Below, one piece after another: positions 1 through 5,841 of a stretch of 8,526 nt of DNA. The notes below the pieces were generated by a model. It was not told the origin of the DNA. It saw nothing but the letters and a program-made list of their open reading frames with translations, and searched no databases. Position 1 is the first letter of the stretch. Each line of letters starts with the position of its first letter. Source of the stretch: CAZSGN01 sp964606415 (GTDB lineage: Bacteria > Bacteroidota > Bacteroidia > Bacteroidales > JBBRXJ01); the NCBI GenBank assembly GCA_964606415.1, contig CAZSGN010000114.1, forward strand, positions 1 through 8,526, in the 5' to 3' direction. The position numbers and the translations under genes were made by a program.

Positions 1-23
1 GCCTCGTAAAACCCTGAAATTAA

Positions 24-98
24 AATCCCGGAGGGATGCCCTGTTTGTAGTAAGACACACATAAAAAATACCCCAAAGCTCCGTTAGGAGCGGCCTGT
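24..98 (+). repeat. Left end: two REP-like hairpin units
   Basis: Unit A has a 5-bp stem ATCCC/GGGAT (25-29 and 33-37) with loop GGA, followed by the tail GCCCTGTTTGTAG (38-50). Unit B has a 5-bp stem GCTCC/GGAGC (78-82 and 87-91) with loop GTTA, followed by GGCCTGTT (92-99). The stems differ, but the tails agree at 7 of the first 8 bases, so both look like members of one hairpin-plus-tail family in the same orientation. Unit B overlaps the last codons and the stop of the transposase gene. Confidence 0.8.
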
Positions 99-563
99 TG
101 AATCATCATAATATTGAAAAAGGTATTGTTCATTATACGCGATATTAAATATTTTTAACAGCTCAAGATATTCCTCTCTAAATGATTGTTTTTTGTGGTG
201 TATTTCTTGATTGTTAATGTAATTAATCACCTTATCAATTTGTGAGCGTGAATAAGAAAATGCGCCGTATCCTTCCTGCCATTGAAATTTACCTGGCATC
301 CATTTATGGCCATTAATGAAATTTGATGATCCGGTTTTAATATCTCTTAGTAAATTTGGTAGTGCTTGTGCAGGATTGTAGCCAATAAGAATATGAAGAT
401 GGTCAGGCATTGAATTTATCGATAATAATTTGTGATTTCTATTCTGGATAATGCCGGTAATATATTTGTGTATTTCTTCTTTATGTTGCTTATGAAGCAA
501 ATTATCTCTGCCGAACGGAGAAAAAATAATATGTAAGTAAATTTGTGTATAAGTATTTGCCAT
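84..563 (-). CDS. IS200-like / REP-associated tyrosine transposase (Y1, HUH)
   Basis: This 159-residue protein belongs to the Y1_Tnp (IS200-like) family: HUH single-strand DNA transposases that nick and rejoin DNA at hairpins through a 5'-phosphotyrosine. The HUH motif is His55-Leu-His57 in MPDHLHILI. The likely catalytic tyrosine is Tyr115 in VINYINNQE, followed by the HHKKQSFREEYLELL block that is typical of the Bacteroidota members. The length is normal for a single-domain Y1 enzyme, and both key motifs are intact, so it is probably functional. The start is the ATG at 561-563, which leaves a short A/T-rich leader without a Shine-Dalgarno site. The last five residues, STGRS, and the stop codon are encoded by the left hairpin unit, with TAA in the hairpin loop. 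No accessory tnpB or IscB gene is present. Family assignment is firm; the choice between IS200 and RAYT rests on the mirrored REP-like ends. Confidence 0.92.
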   Translation of the reverse strand: MANTYTQIYLHIIFSPFGRDNLLHKQHKEEIHKYITGIIQNRNHKLLSINSMPDHLHILIGYNPAQALPNLLRDIKTGSSNFINGHKWMPGKFQWQEGYGAFSYSRSQIDKVINYINNQEIHHKKQSFREEYLELLKIFNIAYNEQYLFQYYDDSTGRS

Positions 564-577
564 GTCATTTTTTTTAT

Positions 578-608
578 CAAAGGTGAAAATAATTCGTGCC
601 TTAACAAG
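578..608 (-). promoter_or_regulatory. Possible Bacteroidota-type promoter for the transposase
   Basis: On the minus strand CTTG (608-605) is followed after 19 nt by CACCTTTG (585-578), one mismatch from TAnnTTTG. It lies 15 bp upstream of the transposase ATG. The upstream box sits at the inner edge of the right end, so the element would carry its own promoter. The match is imperfect and not tested. Confidence 0.3.
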
Positions 609-683
609 ACAGGCCGCTCCTAACGGAGCTTGGCAGGGATTAGGTATATTTTTTTGCTACAAACAGGACATCCCTCCGGGATT
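609..683 (-). repeat. Right end: inverted copy of the two hairpin units
   Basis: Read on the minus strand this is the same unit A / 25-nt spacer / unit B order as the left end. Unit B stems are at 616-620 and 625-629 with loop TAAC. Unit A stems are at 671-682, and the tail CTACAAACAGGAC is at 657-669 as read on the plus strand. Unit A differs from the left copy by one base in the tail (T for C), while unit B is identical over 23 bp. The 25-nt spacer between the units is not conserved, so the hairpins and tails look like the parts under selection or recent copying. Confidence 0.8.
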
Positions 684-907
684 ATTTGATCATATCCTGA
701 TAAATTCTCTATTGACTATATTTGATGAACCATTATTAATAAATAAAATTTTAAAAGCAGGGTTCCTAAGCCCAATATTATGCGTCAATAATTTATGAAG
801 ATATGTAAGCAATTTATCATGTTGTAAAATCTATCCATTGTGTTTTACCTTATATGTTGACACAAAATAGCGGCAAACTATTTTTATGCGGGTCAGGAGT
901 TCTGAAA
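684..907. other. Intergenic spacer without a recognisable gene
   Basis: This A/T-rich gap separates the mobile unit from the lamin-tail gene. An open frame on the plus strand (562-798) crosses the right hairpin end and shows no domain, so it is not called. Apart from a short inverted repeat at 864-884 I see no conserved element here. Confidence 0.5.
864..884 (-). terminator. Possible terminator of the lamin-tail gene
   Basis: AAAATAG (864-870) and CTATTTT (878-884) form a perfect 7-bp stem around a 7-nt loop, 23 bp beyond the stop codon of the minus-strand gene. The stem is A/T-rich and is not followed by a clear T run on the minus strand, so it would be a weak intrinsic terminator at best. 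Position is the main argument. Confidence 0.35.
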
Positions 908-3481
908 TTATCTCACTAACACACAAGGAAGTTTAAAAGACTGGATGTCCCCGTCAGGATGGACCAGTTCTGCATAAATAATATATGCGCCTGTAAGAGC
1001 AGTCCTTCCTGAAACAATCGTTCCGTCCCAACTTATTGAGCCATTTTTTTCAAGGAAGGCATTCTGACATAAGGTTTGAACGCTACGGCCCAACAAATCA
1101 TAAACATACATACTCCCCACATATCCGGATTTTTTAAGCGACCACTGAATTAAAAGCTGATCATCAACACCATCCATATTGGGCGAAAAACGATCTTTTG
1201 CCAGGTAAACAGGATCCTGATCAACCACCATCTGGTTATATTGAGAATTTTGCAGACCCGGCGTACCACCACCGGCAGTCTCAGCAGCAGAAAACCATGA
1301 AGAAGGGTCATTAGAAGAAAGATCAGGATGAATCCGTTCCAGGGAAAACGCTTCTGTTTCATTAAGCAGCTCATAATGCATATCCTCAGCATAAGCAAAT
1401 TCATCAATAATCTGCTGATCACCAGTGATCAACACCACCCTTCCTTCATCATCATTATAAGCAGGCATCTCCGTAACCTCAGAAAACACATCCGGGTCAT
1501 GATTAAAATAATGCTCCTGCACCTGGAAGGAATTTGTCGTAATAAGTGCATAATCACCGGGAAAAAGAATTCTGGGGTTCGTAGTCACCGGGTAAGCTTT
1601 GGTTAGCTGATATTGCTCATCACGATTACAAAGCTTCAGCCCCTCAAGATCTACAGGATGAGCTGAACGATTATACAGTTCAACATAATCGGCCCCATAT
1701 GGGACAGGATTAAACAAAACCTCATTGATAATCACATCCAGGCTATCCGTTTGCTGAGTCAATGCAAAAAGCGCTTCTGCAGATTCCGTAATATTTCCAT
1801 AACAATCCTGAATAGCTGTTTCAATGCCCATTTGATAAGTTTCACCCGGTAAAAATGGCTGATCAAAAAAGAGCTTAACTTGTCCATCAGGAAAAGGTTG
1901 GGTATAGATGGAATCCAATTGCCCGGCAGACGGTACAATAGAAAAATCATCAGGAGAAAGTTGTTCCTCAAAAACCAAAGGTTCGGAAAAAAACAAAGCC
2001 ACCGAGGAATCATCAACAGGAGCAGCATGTTGTAAGGCCGGTGCAAGATTGTCCTGATTTTCATCAAAGACACTGTTTTCAGTACCAGGCGTCCCCCCCT
2101 GGGCAGCGACACTACTGGCCCAATTATTCCTCCAGACACAGGGATTCCCCGGATCAATCATTTCCAGGGACCACCCACCATCCATTTTATAACTGCTTTC
2201 ATGATCATCCGGACGATATTCGACATAATGAATCACCTGTCCTGTCGAATCTTTTAATATAATCTCCTGTCCTGAATTAGCTAAGGTTCTTGACGAATAA
2301 AAAAGTGCTGCTGTCAGGCCATAATCACTAAATGCCGAATCTGCATCCTGATCACAAACAATAAGATACGCTCCCGCGGGTAAAACCATTTCCGGGAAAA
2401 AAATCGCTGACCGCCCCGTTTCAATTTTCCATCCTTTAAGATTGATATCATGCCCTGTCGCATTATATAATTCAATATATTCATATTCAGGCAACCCAAC
2501 CACCGGCGAGGGATCCTCCATCACTTCGGTAATCAGTACATCAAGCATAGAGGTAGGATAAAAATCAAATTGAATCAAAGAAGAATCCATTTGATTGCCA
2601 GATGTGTCATATAAATTCAGCATATCAACCTGGTTCCTTCCCTCTATAAAAGAATCTGCAAATTGAAACAGATACTGATTACCGTCACCTTCCTGAATAT
2701 CAGGCATTGTATTTTTCCCATTAAAAAGAACAACAGGCTGATTAGTATCCCAGGAAACAGGTTCATCCATATAAACCATCAATTGCCGGTCATCAATCAT
2801 TGTAAATGAATCAATAACAGGGGGAAGACTATCAACATAAGGCGCCCCATTAATATGAAAATCATCAAACCAAAAACCATCCGAACGCGTTTTTGTATAT
2901 TGACAATAAACCCCCATCCATGCACTTTTTATATACGTGGAGTCGATGATATCTCCTTCCTTCAAACCAATACCACAACAAGTGGAGTCAACATATAATT
3001 CCCAAAGCCCATCCTGGCGGGTCACCTTAACTTTACGGGTAAGGCCGTATTGATCAAGCAAATCATCACGGCCATCAATCAATTTTACATGTTGATCCCC
3101 ATCCTGCCGGTAAAGACTAATCTCATCCTCCGTATCACCAAGCATTAAATAATAACCATTTAAGGGCGCACCCAAATCCGCTTGATCGCTGATCAAATAA
3201 ACCCTGGCAAAATTTGATCCGGAGGGATTAAAATCAAAGTGAAATTTAAACGTCCAACTGGCATCCATTGATACAGCAGAAGGCGCTGCAAGATATTTAG
3301 ACGAAGCCACCTCAGGTGCATCCAAACATAAATGTAAGGAATCGTCTACTGCAAAATCCGCTGTGTCACCCGTCCAATAATCATTAAAGGCCGAATCAGA
3401 AAAATTTTCCTGGAAATCTGTGCCTTGCAGGACAAAGCAAGACAACATCATAGCATAGAAGCTAACAAATAATTTTCTCAT
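908..3481 (-). CDS. Secreted twin lamin-tail-domain (LTD) protein
   Basis: This 857-residue exported protein has no catalytic domain that I recognise. An N-terminal signal peptide (MRKLFVSFYAMMLSCFVLQG) is followed by a LamG/concanavalin-like region (about 24-212, ending in GFWFDDFHING) and an Ig-like stretch (217-308). The first LTD (about 313-470) begins LDVLITEVMEDP and has YEYIELYNATGHDINLKGW. A second Ig-like module (479-578) precedes the second LTD (about 581-745), which begins LDVIINEVLFNP and has DYVELYNRSAHPVDLEG. Each LTD ends in GGTPG. The C-terminal domain (about 762-857) opens with FSPNMDGVDD and has VYDLLGRSV and SWDG, resembling FlgD-like/gliding-type C-terminal domains. Such proteins are typically outer-surface or secreted in Bacteroidota, possibly through type IX secretion, which is an inference. 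The start at 3481 is preferred over the in-frame ATG at 3523: it gives the signal peptide directly, and 3523 lies upstream of the predicted -7 box. Confidence 0.85.
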   Translation of the reverse strand: MRKLFVSFYAMMLSCFVLQGTDFQENFSDSAFNDYWTGDTADFAVDDSLHLCLDAPEVASSKYLAAPSAVSMDASWTFKFHFDFNPSGSNFARVYLISDQADLGAPLNGYYLMLGDTEDEISLYRQDGDQHVKLIDGRDDLLDQYGLTRKVKVTRQDGLWELYVDSTCCGIGLKEGDIIDSTYIKSAWMGVYCQYTKTRSDGFWFDDFHINGAPYVDSLPPVIDSFTMIDDRQLMVYMDEPVSWDTNQPVVLFNGKNTMPDIQEGDGNQYLFQFADSFIEGRNQVDMLNLYDTSGNQMDSSLIQFDFYPTSMLDVLITEVMEDPSPVVGLPEYEYIELYNATGHDINLKGWKIETGRSAIFFPEMVLPAGAYLIVCDQDADSAFSDYGLTAALFYSSRTLANSGQEIILKDSTGQVIHYVEYRPDDHESSYKMDGGWSLEMIDPGNPCVWRNNWASSVAAQGGTPGTENSVFDENQDNLAPALQHAAPVDDSSVALFFSEPLVFEEQLSPDDFSIVPSAGQLDSIYTQPFPDGQVKLFFDQPFLPGETYQMGIETAIQDCYGNITESAEALFALTQQTDSLDVIINEVLFNPVPYGADYVELYNRSAHPVDLEGLKLCNRDEQYQLTKAYPVTTNPRILFPGDYALITTNSFQVQEHYFNHDPDVFSEVTEMPAYNDDEGRVVLITGDQQIIDEFAYAEDMHYELLNETEAFSLERIHPDLSSNDPSSWFSAAETAGGGTPGLQNSQYNQMVVDQDPVYLAKDRFSPNMDGVDDQLLIQWSLKKSGYVGSMYVYDLLGRSVQTLCQNAFLEKNGSISWDGTIVSGRTALTGAYIIYAELVHPDGDIQSFKLPCVLVR

Positions 3482-3506
3482 TATTTCATTTTTAAAGGGT
3501 TGTGTA

Positions 3507-3537
3507 CAAAAATATAAACACAAAAAAAAAATCCAAA
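3507..3537 (-). promoter_or_regulatory. Bacteroidota-type promoter of the lamin-tail gene
   Basis: On the minus strand TTTG (3537-3534), a 19-nt spacer containing a T run, and TATTTTTG (3514-3507) match the known Bacteroidota primary promoter pattern TTTG-N19-TAnnTTTG exactly. Transcription would start near 3500, giving a leader of roughly 20 nt before the ATG at 3481. This supports the shorter start, because the alternative start at 3523 would lie upstream of the RNA start. Confidence 0.65.
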
Positions 3538-3627
3538 AATTTTTTCGCTATTACCCTGTAAATTTTTGGAAGTTTGTTGTTTACGAAGACTTGCATCCCA
3601 GCATTTATAGCAATCACAAAGCCGGCA

Positions 3628-3650
3628 CCTTAAAAATTACTTCTTTAAGG
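3628..3650. repeat. Short perfect inverted repeat in the divergent gap
   Basis: CCTTAAA (3628-3634) and TTTAAGG (3644-3650) are separated by 9 nt and lie between the two divergent promoters, about 20 bp upstream of the candidate asd -33 box. It could be an operator half-site pair or a small hairpin. No regulator is encoded nearby, so its role is open and chance is possible in A/T-rich DNA. Confidence 0.35.
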
Positions 3651-3670
3651 ATTAAAACTTCTGCCAGGAG

Positions 3671-3701
3671 TTTCATTATTCAATAATTATTTCGAATTTT
3701 G
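3671..3701 (+). promoter_or_regulatory. asd: Possible promoter of asd
   Basis: TTTC (3671-3674), a 19-nt spacer and GAATTTTG (3694-3701) each differ by one base from the Bacteroidota pattern TTTG / TAnnTTTG. Spacing is ideal and the site is 28 bp upstream of the asd ATG, leaving a leader of about 20 nt. It is weaker than the opposing promoter at 3507-3537. Confidence 0.4.
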
Positions 3702-3729
3702 CATTCACGTTAATTGAAAAAGAAAAGAT

Positions 3730-4740
3730 ATGAAAATAGCAATTGTTGGTGTTAGCGGTGCTGTTGGCCAGGAACTTTTAAAAGTACTGGCAGAGCGTAA
3801 CTTCCCGGTAGAAGAATTAGTCCTGTTCGGGTCAGCCAGGAGTGCAGGGAAAGAATATGAATTTAAAGGAAACAAATATACTGTCAAAGAATTAAAACAT
3901 AATGATGATTTTAAAGATATTGACATTGCCCTTACTTCGGCGGGTGGAGGAACATCAAAAGAATTTGCGGGAACTATAACCAAACATGGAGCTATCATGA
4001 TTGATAATTCCAGCGCTTTCCGCATGGAAGAAGATGTGCCTTTGGTTGTCCCGGAAGTCAATGCTGCCGATGCGAAAAACAGGCCACGCAATATCATTGC
4101 CAATCCCAATTGCACAACTATTCAAATGGTGGTTGCACTAAAACCCATTGAACAATTATCTCATATCAAAAGGGTTCAGGTTGCCACGTACCAGGCTGCC
4201 TCCGGTGCCGGCGCTGCCGCAATGGATGAATTGGAAGAACAAACCAAACAACTGGTTAACGGGGAAGAACCAACCGTTGATAAATTTGCTTATCAACTGG
4301 CTTACAACGTCATTCCGCAAGTGGATGATTTCACAGAAAATCTGTACACGAAAGAAGAAATGAAGATGTTCAATGAAACACGGAAAATTATGCATAGCGA
4401 CGTGATGGTGAGCGCGACGTGCGTTCGTTTGCCTGTTATTCGAGCCCATTCGGAGGCCATTTGGGTGGAAACAGACCGGGAATTGAGCATCAATGAAATC
4501 AAAAATGCCTTCCAGGATGCAGAAGGAATTATTGTAGAAGATGATCCCGAAAACCAAAGTTACCCAATGCCTCTCTTTAAAGCAGGGTTGGATGAGGTAT
4601 TCGTAGGACGAATAAGAAAAGACCTGAGCAATCCCAATGGAATGACTTTCTGGTGCGTGGGCGACCAAATTAAAAAAGGCGCTGCCCTCAATGCCATTCA
4701 GATAGCCGAATACCTGGTGAAAGAAGAAGGACTCAAATAA
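3730..4740 (+). CDS. asd: Aspartate-semialdehyde dehydrogenase
   Basis: This cytoplasmic enzyme of 336 residues reduces L-aspartyl phosphate to L-aspartate 4-semialdehyde with NADPH, the branch step to lysine/diaminopimelate, threonine, methionine and isoleucine. The NADPH fold opens with GVSGAVGQE (Gly7, Gly10, Gly13). The acyl-enzyme nucleophile is Cys128 in NPNCTT. TYQAASGAG (153-161) is the conserved substrate-site loop, with Gln155. Arg233 and His240 in VRLPVIRAHSE are the substrate-binding arginine and the catalytic base. The C-terminal GDQIKKGAALNAIQIAEYLV segment is typical of the family. The length is normal and all key residues are present. The ATG at 3730 starts right at the nucleotide-binding motif and follows an A-rich leader without a clear Shine-Dalgarno site. 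It stands alone; no other lysine or threonine pathway genes are adjacent, so it is probably a single-gene unit. Confidence 0.97.
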   Translation: MKIAIVGVSGAVGQELLKVLAERNFPVEELVLFGSARSAGKEYEFKGNKYTVKELKHNDDFKDIDIALTSAGGGTSKEFAGTITKHGAIMIDNSSAFRMEEDVPLVVPEVNAADAKNRPRNIIANPNCTTIQMVVALKPIEQLSHIKRVQVATYQAASGAGAAAMDELEEQTKQLVNGEEPTVDKFAYQLAYNVIPQVDDFTENLYTKEEMKMFNETRKIMHSDVMVSATCVRLPVIRAHSEAIWVETDRELSINEIKNAFQDAEGIIVEDDPENQSYPMPLFKAGLDEVFVGRIRKDLSNPNGMTFWCVGDQIKKGAALNAIQIAEYLVKEEGLK

Positions 4741-4774
4741 AGAAACTATTCCATGGCAATGCATTTCAGTTTCT
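4741..4774. terminator. Symmetric hairpin between convergent genes
   Basis: AGAAACT (4741-4747) and AGTTTCT (4768-4774) form a perfect 7-bp stem around a 20-nt loop, starting directly after the asd stop codon and ending 10 bp before the stop of the opposing gene. The location suits a bidirectional terminator for both genes. The loop is long and the T run after the stem is poor, so the call rests mostly on position. Confidence 0.4.
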
Positions 4775-4784
4775 AAACAACAAT

Positions 4785-5717
4785 TTATAGATTGTCCTTA
4801 TGCCGCTCTGCCTCTTGTGCAAAAGAGGTCAGGGGCGTGGCAAATAACTGCTTATTCTTTTCCTGCAAAGCCTTCACTTCTTCTACTGTTTTTGCATCAT
4901 GCTTTTTTAACGCCAGCACATACGCCAGCATCTTCTTATAGAATTTCATTCTCATTCCTGTAAAAGCCAACACCCTTAGAATTTGATAAACAGTGCCAGG
5001 TAAGCTATAAGGGATTTTTAACAAGCGAACAGGCTGCTGAGTCACCCCGGCAATAATAGATGCAGCTTTCGAAAATGAAAGTAAATCAGGGCCTGTCAAC
5101 CTAATTCTTTGCTTGTCCAAATCTTTCCTGGGTAAACATTCGGCAACAACATTACCTACATCGCGAGGAGCAATTGCAGGAATAACAGGAGGCTCGGGCC
5201 ATAAAGCGACCATTCTTTTTTTCTTTTTACCCACAACCAGATCAAAAAACAATTTTGTCGAAGTCGGTAAAGCAATCACAGAAGTATTTATTTCTGACTG
5301 AAAAAGTAACCTTTCAACAGCCTGCTTAACCGAAGCGGTATCTCGCTGAATACTATCCGAAACGGGCCCCAAATTAAACACAGAAAGATAGATGAGGCGT
5401 TCAATTTTTTGATCAGAAGCAGCTAAAAGAAGATTTCGAACCCCTTCAAATTCAATCCTGATCATATCTGCAAACTGATGCTTGTTAAAAGCAGAAAGAC
5501 TGATTACAACCGCTTCAAAACCCTGTAACAAATCCAGCCAATTCACCTCTTCAATCTTCCCCTGAAGAAAATTGACGTGAAAAGGAAAAAGATATTTAGC
5601 CTTTTGCATATCTCTTGTAAAAACGGTCACCTCATACCCTGACTCAATCAGCGCATTTGTAATCTCCCGTCCAAAATGGCCAGTTCCTCCTATAACCATG
5701 GCTTTTCCAGGCATCAT
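4785..5717 (-). CDS. NmrA-like NAD(P)-binding protein (atypical SDR)
   Basis: This 310-residue Rossmann-fold protein is of the NmrA / atypical short-chain dehydrogenase type. The nucleotide-binding motif VIGGTGHFG (8-16) is close to the N-terminus, and Arg35 in VTVFTRD at the end of the second strand suggests NADP(H) preference. Further family-like segments are VVISLSAF (70-77), a strand at LIYLSVFN (108-115) where the classical Tyr-x-x-x-Lys pair is not evident, and APRDVGNVVAECL (183-195). The C-terminal third has a hydrophobic stretch around 234-270 and a charged tail. Members act as dehydrogenases, redox sensors or assembly factors, and I cannot tell which applies. The ATG at 5717 is chosen; an adjacent ATG at 5714 and a TTG at 5723 are alternatives. 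It is convergent with asd and divergent from purL, so no operon partner hints at function. Confidence 0.82.
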   Translation of the reverse strand: MMPGKAMVIGGTGHFGREITNALIESGYEVTVFTRDMQKAKYLFPFHVNFLQGKIEEVNWLDLLQGFEAVVISLSAFNKHQFADMIRIEFEGVRNLLLAASDQKIERLIYLSVFNLGPVSDSIQRDTASVKQAVERLLFQSEINTSVIALPTSTKLFFDLVVGKKKKRMVALWPEPPVIPAIAPRDVGNVVAECLPRKDLDKQRIRLTGPDLLSFSKAASIIAGVTQQPVRLLKIPYSLPGTVYQILRVLAFTGMRMKFYKKMLAYVLALKKHDAKTVEEVKALQEKNKQLFATPLTSFAQEAERHKDNL

Positions 5718-5794
5718 ATACAATTTATTTTAATAATATTAATAATAAGATAAAATATAATCTTTTGCGGGTGCTGAATATTTCCTGCTTTTCC

Positions 5795-5802
5795 TAATTT
5801 TG
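5795..5802 (+). promoter_or_regulatory. purL: Possible -7 box of purL
   Basis: TAATTTTG matches the Bacteroidota TAnnTTTG element exactly and lies 39 bp upstream of the purL ATG. No TTTG is found at the usual 19-21 nt upstream; the nearest, at 5764-5767, is 27 nt away. It sits in the 124-bp gap shared with the divergent NmrA-like gene, where no purine operator or riboswitch was recognised. Confidence 0.4.
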
Positions 5803-5841
5803 CCCTGACAATGTTATGGTTTACAATTCAAATATAGAATT

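Larger units (their letters stand above)
24..683 (-). mobile_element. IS200-like / REP-transposase unit with mirrored hairpin ends
   Basis: This unit of about 660 bp consists of one Y1-type transposase gene on the minus strand between two mirror-image ends. The outer arms (24-50 and 657-683) are inverted copies matching at 26 of 27 positions. The inner arms (76-98 and 609-631) are a perfect 23-bp inverted pair. The distance between outer and inner arm is 25 nt on both sides, although the spacer sequences differ. Subterminal hairpins and a single HUH/Y1 protein are known for IS200/IS605 elements and for REP-associated transposases (RAYTs). The mirrored hairpin-plus-tail pattern fits the RAYT/REP arrangement better than IS200, where the two ends are not long inverted repeats. 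The boundaries are taken from the limits of the symmetry; no target duplication is expected for this family and none was seen. Confidence 0.8.

Noticed and set aside
562..798. Plus-strand open frame of 78 codons
   Set aside because: It runs through the right hairpin end of the mobile unit, overlaps the transposase start, has no recognisable domain and reads like translated repeat DNA.
1759..2157. Alternative minus-strand frame of 132 codons inside the lamin-tail gene
   Set aside because: It overlaps a continuous, domain-rich frame and has no recognisable motif.
3217..3228. ATCCGGAGGGAT, resembling the stem of hairpin unit A
   Set aside because: It lacks one base of the stem and the CCTGTT tail, and it encodes NPSGS in frame within the lamin-tail protein, so it is a chance match.
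3521..3540. A-run next to the divergent promoter as a possible slippage or phase-variation tract
   Set aside because: It lies in the 19-nt spacer of an otherwise normal promoter, and a run of about ten A is common in A/T-rich intergenic DNA; without variant data there is no support for switching.
3705..4115. Antisense open frame of 136 codons opposite the asd 5' half
   Set aside because: It is a shadow of the Asd nucleotide-binding domain and has no independent support.
4156..4764. Antisense open frame of 202 codons opposite asd
   Set aside because: The plus strand here encodes Asd with its catalytic residues and conserved C-terminal motifs; the antisense frame shows no family features.
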